Shown here in pieces: positions 44,168 to 51,787 of a stretch of 64,000 bases of DNA; position 1 is the first letter of the stretch; each line of letters begins with the position of its first letter. Both the position numbers and the translations under genes were made by a program. The notes under the pieces were generated by a model. It had not been told where the DNA came from. It ran no database searches and worked only from the letters and a program-made list of their open reading frames with translations. This stretch comes from Sphingomonas sp. Leaf339 (lineage in GTDB: Bacteria; Pseudomonadota; Alphaproteobacteria; Sphingomonadales; Sphingomonadaceae): the NCBI RefSeq assembly GCF_001426195.1, contig NZ_LMRS01000001.1, positions 250,501 to 314,500 on the forward strand. The letters run 5' to 3'.

Positions 44168-45111
44168 CAATATTCCCATTCCATCACGACACCCGTTCGC
44201 CGGGCGAGTTCCGTCAGCCAGTCCGGCCGGGCCGTCAGCCGGGCATGGACCGCCGCCGATACGCGCTGGCGGCGCGGGCCGCCGGGGGGTGTCCGTTCGA
44301 TCTGCCGCAACAGCGCGCGGGCGGCGGCGCCGACCGGATCGGCGCGCAACCGTTCGGGGAGCGAGGCGCGCGGGCGCGGCCGGATGATCTGCAGGAAGCC
44401 GAAGCCGTTCATCGCGGTGCGCTCGAACGGCGGCGGCAACGCGGCGTCGATCGCCATCGCGACGGCGTGACGGCCCGCCTTGCCCTCGACGGTGGGGAAA
44501 TCGATGCCGATCGATCCGCCGATCGCGTGCCGACGGATCGCCGCCGCCACGACGGGCGCGGAGGCGAGGGCAAGGGCATCGGCCGGCGGCGCGCCATCGA
44601 CGTCAAACAGCGTCATCGCCGGGGTCGGCGTCATGCGGAGCGTGCCGCCGGTGAAATCGATGTCGCCAGTGCGCGCTTCCTCCAACACTTCCGACCAGCC
44701 GGCCTGTTCGAGCAGATCGGGTTCGTGGGCGCGCAGGGTGCGGACCGGATGGCCGGTCGCGTGGAGGCGGGCGAGCAGGTCTGGGCCGGGGGTGGGGGCG
44801 TCGTCGGTGGGGATCGCCTTGGCGGGTTTAAGCCGGCCGGCTTCCCACATCTGTTCGCGGGTGATCGTGACGGTCAGCGCGGACCCTTGCGTGATCCCCA
44901 GTGGCAGCGTTCCGACCAGCGCCTCGCCGCCGCCGTCGAGCGTCACGCGACCACGGCGGACGGGGATCAGCTCGACCAGCCGCGCGCGATGGATCGCGCC
45001 GACCAGCGGGCCGGTATCGTCGATTTCGACCAGTGCCTCGACGATGCGGCCGTCATCGACTAGCGCGGCGCGCGCCTCGCCGATGCCGGCTTCGTAGAGC
45101 CATTCAGGCAA
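44167..45111 (-). CDS. RNase E/G-family-like protein, short form
   Basis: 314 residues from a TTG at 45111 that overlaps the Maf stop by 8 nt. An S1-like N-terminal part (ALVEIDDTGPLVGAIHRARLVELIPVRRGRVTL) is followed by the RNase E/G central part, with EGKAGRHAVAMAIDAALPPPF near residue 225 and GFGFLQIIRPRPR. It is shorter than RNase G and lacks its zinc-link cysteines, matching the truncated form seen between Maf and YacG in sphingomonads. RNA cleavage is likely but unproven. Confidence 0.78.
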   Translation of the reverse strand: MPEWLYEAGIGEARAALVDDGRIVEALVEIDDTGPLVGAIHRARLVELIPVRRGRVTLDGGGEALVGTLPLGITQGSALTVTITREQMWEAGRLKPAKAIPTDDAPTPGPDLLARLHATGHPVRTLRAHEPDLLEQAGWSEVLEEARTGDIDFTGGTLRMTPTPAMTLFDVDGAPPADALALASAPVVAAAIRRHAIGGSIGIDFPTVEGKAGRHAVAMAIDAALPPPFERTAMNGFGFLQIIRPRPRASLPERLRADPVGAAARALLRQIERTPPGGPRRQRVSAAVHARLTARPDWLTELARRTGVVMEWEY

Positions 45112-45703
45112 GCGGCAGGCCGGCGGTCTTCAACAGGGCGCGGGTTTCGAACAGCGGCAGGCCGACTACGCCCGAATGGCTGCCAGACAGGAAACGGACG
45201 AACGCCTCGGCCCGGCCCTGGATGGCATAGCCGCCCGCCTTGCCCAGCCCCTCGCCACACGCGACATATTCGTCGATCTCGGCCGGGGTCAACGGTTTGA
45301 ACGCGACGATGGTGTCGGCGAGGCGGGTGCGTTCCTTGCCGGTGCGGTCGATCACGCAGACCGCCGACAGCGCATGGTGGCGACGGCCCGAAAGCAGTGC
45401 GAGCAACCGGCGCTGTACCGTCTCGGTATCGGCGGGGGGCAGGATGCGGCGGCCGACCGCAATGGTGGTGTCCCCGGCGATCACGATCTCGTCCGCCGCC
45501 CGGTCGACCGCTCGTGCCTTTTCGACCGCGAGGCGCAGCGCATACACGCGTGGCACCTCGGCGGGGAGCGGCGTCTCGTCGATATCGGGGGCGGCAACGC
45601 GCGCGGGTACGACGCCGATACGCGCGAGCAGATCGCGGCGGCGGGGAGAGGAAGAGGCGAGGACCAGATTGACGGTATCGCCCATCATCGAACCGGGGGT
45701 CAT
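45104..45703 (-). CDS. maf: Maf-family nucleotide pyrophosphatase
   Basis: 199 residues. The Maf motifs are LVLASSSPRRRDLL near residue 13, the EKARAV and VIAGDTTI segment with the catalytic acid, and a YAIQGRAEAFV segment (the AxxIQG signature). It hydrolyses dTTP, UTP or modified nucleotides to monophosphates. The first ATG has GAGG 11 nt upstream; in-frame ATGs at 45688 and 45685 are alternatives. Operon with the RNase and yacG. Confidence 0.9.
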   Translation of the reverse strand: MTPGSMMGDTVNLVLASSSPRRRDLLARIGVVPARVAAPDIDETPLPAEVPRVYALRLAVEKARAVDRAADEIVIAGDTTIAVGRRILPPADTETVQRRLLALLSGRRHHALSAVCVIDRTGKERTRLADTIVAFKPLTPAEIDEYVACGEGLGKAGGYAIQGRAEAFVRFLSGSHSGVVGLPLFETRALLKTAGLPLA

Positions 45704-45757
45704 CGAACGGGGTGCCTCGCGGACAACGACATCACAGGGGACATCCCGCGAAACGGC

Positions 45758-45976
45758 TTACTTGAACCGATACGTGATCCGTCCCTTGGTCAGATCGTAC
45801 GGGGTCAGTTCGACCAGCACCTCGTCACCGACGAGCACACGGATGCGGTTCTTGCGCATCTTGCCGGCCGTGTGACCGAGGATCTCGTGATCGTTCTCGA
45901 GCTGCACGCGGAACATCGCGTTGGGGAGCAATTCCACCACGCGGCCGCGCATTTCGAGCAGTTCTTCCTTGGCCAA
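45758..45976 (-). CDS. infA: Translation initiation factor IF-1
   Basis: 72 residues, [20 protein letters not shown] onward, with the OB-fold pattern and ITYRFK end of IF-1. It guards the A site during initiation. First gene of the maf / RNase / yacG cluster. Confidence 0.97.
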
Positions 45977-46135
45977 ACAAAATCCTCAACTTGTCGTGAA
46001 AGCGCGCCGCCTTAGCGGAGCGGCGCACGAAAGGGAAGGTGGGAAGCCTGGCACGACGTCACAAGGTCGTGGCCACGGTTTTGATCGTCGCCCGGCCTGC
46101 CCTACAGCGGGACGATATGTCGAGGGGAGAGACCG

Positions 46136-46594
46136 ATGGCGGGCTTGTGGTTCGAAGAGTTCATGATCGGGCAACGCTTCGTCCATGAGGTGCGGCGTAC
46201 GGTCACCGACATGGACAACATGCTGTTTTCGTCGCTGACCTATAACCCCGCGCCGATCCATATCGACCACCATTATGCCGCGACGACCGAACATGGCCGG
46301 CCGCTGGTGAATTCGCTGTTCACGCTGGGGCTGGTGATCGGCCTGTCGGTGCAGGACACGACGATGGGGACGACGGTCGCCAATCTGGGGATGTCCGAGA
46401 CGACCTTCCCCAACCCGGTGTTCGCAGGCGATACGATCAGAAGCGAGACCGAGGTGAAGGCGCTGCGCCCGTCCGCCTCGCGACCGGGTCAGGGGATCGT
46501 GACGTTCGAGCATGTCGGCCTGAACCAGCGCGACGAGCCGGTGTGCCGTACGTTGCGCGCGGCGCTGATGATGGCGCGTCCCGCCACTGCATAG
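46136..46594 (+). CDS. MaoC-family dehydratase
   Basis: 152 residues with a hotdog fold of the (R)-enoyl-CoA hydratase type: FEEFMIGQRF, VTDMDNMLFSSLTYNPAPIHIDHHYA with the active-site Asp and His, and FAGDTIRSETEVKAL. Substrate is probably an enoyl-CoA or a mesaconyl/2-methylfumaryl-type acyl-CoA; exact one unknown. It is upstream of glmS on the same strand. Confidence 0.88.
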   Translation: MAGLWFEEFMIGQRFVHEVRRTVTDMDNMLFSSLTYNPAPIHIDHHYAATTEHGRPLVNSLFTLGLVIGLSVQDTTMGTTVANLGMSETTFPNPVFAGDTIRSETEVKALRPSASRPGQGIVTFEHVGLNQRDEPVCRTLRAALMMARPATA

Positions 46595-46693
46595 GTCCTC
46601 CAAGGTTCCATATTGGTGCCGTTGTGCGGGTCACGCGGCGCTGCCATGGCGCGCCCGATCCTTTCTTCCTGCCCTGTCCCGGAGATCGCCCGC

Positions 46694-48505
46694 ATGTGCG
46701 GTATCGTTGCCTTCGTCGCCGATCATTCCATCGAGGAGCGCACCGTCCACGCGCTCGAGAAGCTGGAATATCGCGGTTATGATTCGTTCGGCTTCGCCTT
46801 TGCGGGCGATGACGGGTTCGAGATCGTGCGCGGCGTCGGGCCGTTGTCGGAATCGACGGCGCGGCTGATCGCGGGCGGGCTGCCGGCGACGGGGACGGCG
46901 ATCGCCCACACCCGCTGGGCGACGCATGGCAAGGTGTCGGTACCCAACGCGCATCCGCACCGCTCGTTCGACGGCAAGTTCGCGGTCGTCCACAATGGCG
47001 TCATCGAGAATTATCTGGAGCTGAAGCGCGACCTGACCGCTGGTGGCGTCGTCTTCGCATCAGAGACGGATACCGAGGTGATCGCGCATCTGCTCGCCCG
47101 GCATTATGCGGCGGGCGGCGATCTGGATGCGGCATTGTTCGCGACGCTGGGCGAATTGTCGGGTGAGTTCGGGCTCGCGATCACCTGCGTCGATCGGCCG
47201 GGCCTGTTGATCGGCGTGCGGCGGCTTAGCCCCATCGCGGTCGGCATCGCCGATGGCGCGGGATACATCTGTTCGGACCCGGTCGCGGTCGCCGGGCAGG
47301 AGGGGTGGATCACCTATCTGGAGGAGGACGAGATCACGTTCGTCACGCACGACGCGGTACGCGTCGTGTCGTTCGCCACGCCCGATTTCCCGGAACGCAC
47401 GCCGGAGCGCCTGCCACTCGATACCGTCGCGGAGGCGTCCGACCTGGGCGCGTGGCCGCATTACATGATCAAGGAGATCAACGAGGCGGCCGACGCGGTC
47501 CGTAACGTCGCGGCCATGTCGCACGAGACGTTCGCCCCCGCCGTGGAACGGCTGGCGGAGAGCGACATCGCGCTCGTCGGGGCGGGCAGCTCGCATTATG
47601 TCTGCATGCTCGGCCAGTATTTCTTCCACCAGATCGCCGGCCGCCGCGCGACCTGCCATTCCGCCGACGAGTTCATGAACCTCGCCCGGCTGGATGCGGA
47701 CAGCACGTTGCTCTCGATCTCGCAGTCGGGGGAAACCTACGACACGCTCCGGGTGATGGAATATGCGCAAGCCGATGGCGCGAAGCTGGTGTCGGTGAAC
47801 AACGTCGCCGGATCGACCGCCCAGCGTATGTCGGACTTTCCGATCCTGCAGGGCGCGGGGCGCGAGGTGTGCGTGCTGTCGACCAAGTCGGTCGTCAGCC
47901 AAACGGCGATCGCCTGGCGCCTCGCCGCCGAACTGGCCGCCAACGGTCAACCGGCGGATATGGGGGAGCTGACTGCACTGGCCACGCAGCTGGACCTGCT
48001 GGTCCAGGAACTGTCGCCGACTATCCGCGATGTCGCCGAACGCTATCGTTGGATCGAGCACTGGTTCTTCCTGGGGCGCGGCATCCACTGGCCGGTGGCG
48101 GCGGAATCGGCGCTGAAGTTCAAGGAGGTGTCGTACATCCATGCCGAGGCGATGCCGGCGGGCTTCCTAAAGCACGGCACCATTTCATTGATCGACGAGA
48201 AGTTCTTCACGGTCGCCTTCATCCCCAACGCGCAGCACGATCCCGAGTCCTTCGCGCATGTCGTGTCCAGCCTGCACGAGATCGCGGCGCGGGGCGGCAA
48301 CATCATCGGCTTCGGCCATGATCTGCCGTCGACGTTCCCGGAAGGGTTGCTGGAAGCGTATATCGAGCTGCCCAGCGTATCGAAGTTCATGGACCCGATC
48401 ATCCAGCTCGTGGCGGGCGAGTTGTTCGCCTATCACGGCGCGGTGAAGCTGGGCCGCAACATCGACCGGCCGCGTGCGCTGGCAAAGGCCGTGACGGTTC
48501 GCTGA
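46694..48505 (+). CDS. glmS: Glutamine-fructose-6-phosphate aminotransferase
   Basis: 603 residues starting MCGIV, so that Cys2 becomes the N-terminal nucleophile after Met removal; this fixes the start at 46694 although the frame is open to 46613. It makes glucosamine-6-phosphate for cell-wall and LPS sugars. The Ntn glutaminase half has ARTRWATHGKVS-like AHTRWATHG; two SIS domains follow (SSHYVCMLGQYFFHQ, SQSGETYDTL), and the tail is RPRALAKAVTVR. Note GYDSFG instead of the usual GYDSAG near residue 33. No glmS riboswitch was seen, as expected outside Firmicutes. Confidence 0.95.
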   Translation: MCGIVAFVADHSIEERTVHALEKLEYRGYDSFGFAFAGDDGFEIVRGVGPLSESTARLIAGGLPATGTAIAHTRWATHGKVSVPNAHPHRSFDGKFAVVHNGVIENYLELKRDLTAGGVVFASETDTEVIAHLLARHYAAGGDLDAALFATLGELSGEFGLAITCVDRPGLLIGVRRLSPIAVGIADGAGYICSDPVAVAGQEGWITYLEEDEITFVTHDAVRVVSFATPDFPERTPERLPLDTVAEASDLGAWPHYMIKEINEAADAVRNVAAMSHETFAPAVERLAESDIALVGAGSSHYVCMLGQYFFHQIAGRRATCHSADEFMNLARLDADSTLLSISQSGETYDTLRVMEYAQADGAKLVSVNNVAGSTAQRMSDFPILQGAGREVCVLSTKSVVSQTAIAWRLAAELAANGQPADMGELTALATQLDLLVQELSPTIRDVAERYRWIEHWFFLGRGIHWPVAAESALKFKEVSYIHAEAMPAGFLKHGTISLIDEKFFTVAFIPNAQHDPESFAHVVSSLHEIAARGGNIIGFGHDLPSTFPEGLLEAYIELPSVSKFMDPIIQLVAGELFAYHGAVKLGRNIDRPRALAKAVTVR

Positions 48506-48520
48506 TCGGGGTAACCCACC

Positions 48521-48546
48521 TGTTCCCCGGCCTCGACCGGGGAACA
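48521..48546. repeat. GTTCCCCGG palindrome after glmS
   Basis: TGTTCCCCGG-CCTCGA-CCGGGGAACA, a perfect 10-bp stem. Between the convergent glmS and AI-2E genes; may serve as a bidirectional terminator and belongs to the dispersed GTTCCCC family. Confidence 0.75.
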
Positions 48547-48555
48547 GTCAGGGCT

Positions 48556-50499
48556 TCAGGCTGCCGCCTGCTCCACCGGCCGCCCGGCAAAGGCCAGCGC
48601 CTCCTCCACCGCGGCCCCCAGCGTGCCGACATAGATGTCCGCGCCCAGCGCGCGTTGAATCTGCTCGTCAGTCAGTGCGGCCTCACCCTCTGGCCACAGG
48701 CCGACCATGATCTGCGCGCCCGGCGCATCGCGGCGCAGGCGGCGGACCAGATAGCGCAGATGGCTGGGGCTGCCACCGATCTCCAGATAGGACAGGCAGA
48801 TCAGTTTCGTGCCGGTGTAATCGACCCGTTCCGACGCATCGCGACTTACCGCCGCATGGGTTATCCGGCGCACGCCAAAGCCGCGATTGCCAAGCAACTG
48901 TGCCATCATCGCCGTCACCGCATCGTCCAGCACGCCGCGCCCGGCGATGCACATGATCGTGTTCTCGGCCCGCCAGTCATCGGGGGCGACGGGCATCGGA
49001 TCGGTGGCGGTTTCCTCGATCGACCGGCTGCCCTGCGGCATCGGGTTGAGCGATCGGTTCGGCACGGCGGTGGCGGTTGCACCGTTATCGACATGCGTTT
49101 CCAGTTCGTCGATCACCGTCAGCATCGATCTGACGATGCGCCGCGCGCCGTCCTGATCGATCGCCCCGCGGCGGGTGTCCTCCGCCGCCAGTTTCAGCCC
49201 GCCAAGCGCTACGACGTCGTAATAGGCGGTGATCGACCGGTCCTCCAGTAACGCCTCCGCCTGCTCCAGTGCTTCCTCGGGATCGGAGGCAAGCATCCGT
49301 TGATAGAAGCTCTCGACCGGTGTCAGCGCCGGCTGGTCGCCCAGCAGGATGTCGATGAACTCCATCGCCGGCACGTGACGACCGAGCACGACGAGGCACA
49401 GCGTCAGCGGCATCGACAGGACGAGGCCGACCGGCCCCCATATCCACGTCCAGAACACCGCCGCGACCACCACCGACAACGGTGAAAGGCCGGTGGAATG
49501 GCCGTACAGCAGCGGCTCGACGACATAGCCGACCAGCGGCTCGACCACCGCGAATAGAACCGCGACCGAGATCATCATGCCCCAGCCGGGATCGACACCC
49601 GCCGCCAGCGCCAGCGGCAGGGCCGCACCGAGCAATGCACCGATATACGGCACGAAGCGCAGGATACCGGCGAGGATGCCCCATAGTGCCGGCACCGGCA
49701 CGCCGATCGCCCACAGGCCGATCGCGATGACGGTACCGAAACTGGCATTCACCGCCAGTTGCGACAGGAAATACTTGCTCAGGCGGACCCCCGCATCGTC
49801 CATCGCCAGCGTCGTCCGGTGGAGGTCCGACGATCCGAACACGCGGATCAGCCGATCGCGCAGATCCTCCTTCTGCATCAGGATGAAGATCGCAACGACC
49901 AGGACGATGACGAACGTCTCGAACGGCGCCAGCACCGGCGTCAGGATCGATCCGGCCATCGACAGCGCGTCAGGTTCCGTCTCGGCGATGCGGACCGGCA
50001 CCGGCTCGCGGCCCCGGCCGGCCAGGATACGTTCGGTGTTGGTGCGCGGCGGGCCGGTGACGGCGGGGGCCGGGCCAGCGCGATCCTGCGCGAAGAATGC
50101 GACCCGGCTGGCGGCGAATTTCTTGGTGTTGTCGATCTTGTTTTCGATCGTGCGGGCATAGCCGGGGGCGTCATCGGCCAGCGAGGCGGCCTGCATGCCG
50201 ACGATCGTACCGATCCCGCCGAGGATGCCGAGTGCGACCAGCACCGATACCATCACCGCCAGCCCCTTGGGCGCGCGCCAGCGACGGAGCAGCGACACGA
50301 TCGGCGACAGCACGAACGACAACAGGATCGCCAGCGTGATCGGGATCAGCACATCCTTGGCAAAGAACAGCCCGGCGATCACGACGACACCGACGGCGAG
50401 GCCCAACAGGCCGGACATGCCCGGCACCTGGGCCGGTGTGACCTGCGCCGGCGCCGGACGGCGTGTGATGTTGACCAGCTTGCGGTCGGCGGTATCCAC
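48556..50499 (-). CDS. AI-2E family transporter with extra C-terminal cytosolic domain
   Basis: 647 residues. The first ~390 are the AI-2E/PerM permease, with eight-ish membrane helices (for example GLLGLAVGVVVIAGLFFAKDVLIP, FVIVLVVAIFILMQKE) and the family segment LRFVPYIGALLGAALPLALA. A further ~250 residues follow that are not part of the standard family: a helical linker (PEEALEQAEALLEDR) and an alpha/beta unit (TIMCIAGRGVLDDAV, KLICLSYLEIGGS, AQIMVGLWPEGE) that resembles a B12-binding-like or receiver-type fold. Substrate not predictable. Confidence 0.85.
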   Translation of the reverse strand: MDTADRKLVNITRRPAPAQVTPAQVPGMSGLLGLAVGVVVIAGLFFAKDVLIPITLAILLSFVLSPIVSLLRRWRAPKGLAVMVSVLVALGILGGIGTIVGMQAASLADDAPGYARTIENKIDNTKKFAASRVAFFAQDRAGPAPAVTGPPRTNTERILAGRGREPVPVRIAETEPDALSMAGSILTPVLAPFETFVIVLVVAIFILMQKEDLRDRLIRVFGSSDLHRTTLAMDDAGVRLSKYFLSQLAVNASFGTVIAIGLWAIGVPVPALWGILAGILRFVPYIGALLGAALPLALAAGVDPGWGMMISVAVLFAVVEPLVGYVVEPLLYGHSTGLSPLSVVVAAVFWTWIWGPVGLVLSMPLTLCLVVLGRHVPAMEFIDILLGDQPALTPVESFYQRMLASDPEEALEQAEALLEDRSITAYYDVVALGGLKLAAEDTRRGAIDQDGARRIVRSMLTVIDELETHVDNGATATAVPNRSLNPMPQGSRSIEETATDPMPVAPDDWRAENTIMCIAGRGVLDDAVTAMMAQLLGNRGFGVRRITHAAVSRDASERVDYTGTKLICLSYLEIGGSPSHLRYLVRRLRRDAPGAQIMVGLWPEGEAALTDEQIQRALGADIYVGTLGAAVEEALAFAGRPVEQAAA

Positions 50500-50606
50500 G
50501 CGGCGTTCCCCTTGTTGTGCAGCCGTAACGTGTCGTTGGCTGCTTGTGTCCGGAACGACGGCCTGCCTGCGCTCGTTCGGGTAATTAAATCAAAAGGGCG
50601 AACGAC

Positions 50607-51725
50607 ATGGCCGATATATCGGCGACGAATACCAACATCGGCAACACGGCGCGCAGTCCCTTTGCAATCCCGCCCGCCGGCTGGAAACAACTGCTGTTGC
50701 GCACATGGAAAGAGGCGTGCGACGACAATATCGGGCTGATCGCGGCGGGTGTCGCCTTCTACGCCTTCCTGTCAATCGTACCGCTGCTGGGCGCGATCGT
50801 GCTGATCTATGGCATCGTCGCCAATCCATCGACGGTAAACGCGAACGTCGCCGCGCTGACCGGGGTGATGCCGCGTCAGGTGGCCGAATTGATCGGCCAG
50901 CAATTGTTGCAGGTCGTCACCACATCGGCCGATGCGAAGGGATGGGGGCTGCTCTTCGCGCTCGCCATCGCGTTGTACGGGGCGATGAACGGCGCGGGCG
51001 CGGTCATCACCGCGCTCAACATCGCATATGAGGAGCATGAGGATCGCGGCTTCGTGACACAGAAGCTGCTGGCGTTGGCTGTCACGGTCGGGGCGGTGAT
51101 GGTCGTGCTGGGGGCGATGCTGTCGGTCGCGGCGATGGCGTTCCTCGATTCCCTGATCCCCGGTGCGCCGCGCATCGTGCTGACGCTGTTGCGGTTATTG
51201 TCCTATGTGATCCTGGCCGGCATCGGCGCGGCGGCGGCGGCGACGCTGTATCGTTATGGCCCGGACCGGCGCCATGCGAGGTGGGTGTGGCTGACCCCGG
51301 GATCGCTGGGGGCGACGCTGATCTGGCTAGCGATGACCGTGGGCTTCGGCTTCTATGTCGCCAATTTCGGCAGTTACGATGCGACGTATGGATCGCTGGG
51401 GGCGATCGTCGTGATGCTGACGTGGCTGTCGCTGTCGGCTTATGTCTTCTTGCTCGGCGCCGAACTGAATGCGGAGCTTGAGCGTCAGACCGAGATGGAT
51501 ACGACGGTCGGCGCCGACCGCCCCGTCGGTCAACGGGGCGCGGCCGCCGCCGACAGCCGGCGCCTCACGCCAGCCGCTGAACCCGCACCCGTTGTAGAAG
51601 TGCCGGCGCGGATCGCGCTGGTGCCGACTGTGATCGCCGCGATCGGCCTGGCCACCGGCCGTCGCCACAAATTACTGGGTACGGCGCTGATGGGCACCGC
51701 CTATGCGCTGACCAGACGGCGCTGA
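50607..51725 (+). CDS. YihY/BrkB-family inner-membrane protein
   Basis: 372 residues. The YihY family pattern is seen: NIGLIAAGVAFYAFLSIVPLLGAIVLIYG, then GAMNGAGAVITALNIAYEEHEDRGF, six membrane helices in all, ending before a proline/alanine-rich cytosolic tail (about 290-345). The family was once annotated as ribonuclease BN; function is unknown, possibly envelope transport. The ATG at 50607 follows GGGCGAA. Confidence 0.9.
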   Translation: MADISATNTNIGNTARSPFAIPPAGWKQLLLRTWKEACDDNIGLIAAGVAFYAFLSIVPLLGAIVLIYGIVANPSTVNANVAALTGVMPRQVAELIGQQLLQVVTTSADAKGWGLLFALAIALYGAMNGAGAVITALNIAYEEHEDRGFVTQKLLALAVTVGAVMVVLGAMLSVAAMAFLDSLIPGAPRIVLTLLRLLSYVILAGIGAAAAATLYRYGPDRRHARWVWLTPGSLGATLIWLAMTVGFGFYVANFGSYDATYGSLGAIVVMLTWLSLSAYVFLLGAELNAELERQTEMDTTVGADRPVGQRGAAAADSRRLTPAAEPAPVVEVPARIALVPTVIAAIGLATGRRHKLLGTALMGTAYALTRRR

Positions 51726-51787
51726 CCCGGCACACTTGTGCGACAAATGGCTGATAGCGCGATGGCTGTCAGGGAGTGAGGAACGGC

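Noticed and set aside
46600..46693. glmS ribozyme/riboswitch upstream of glmS
   Set aside because: No matching conserved core is visible, and the element is confined largely to Firmicutes.
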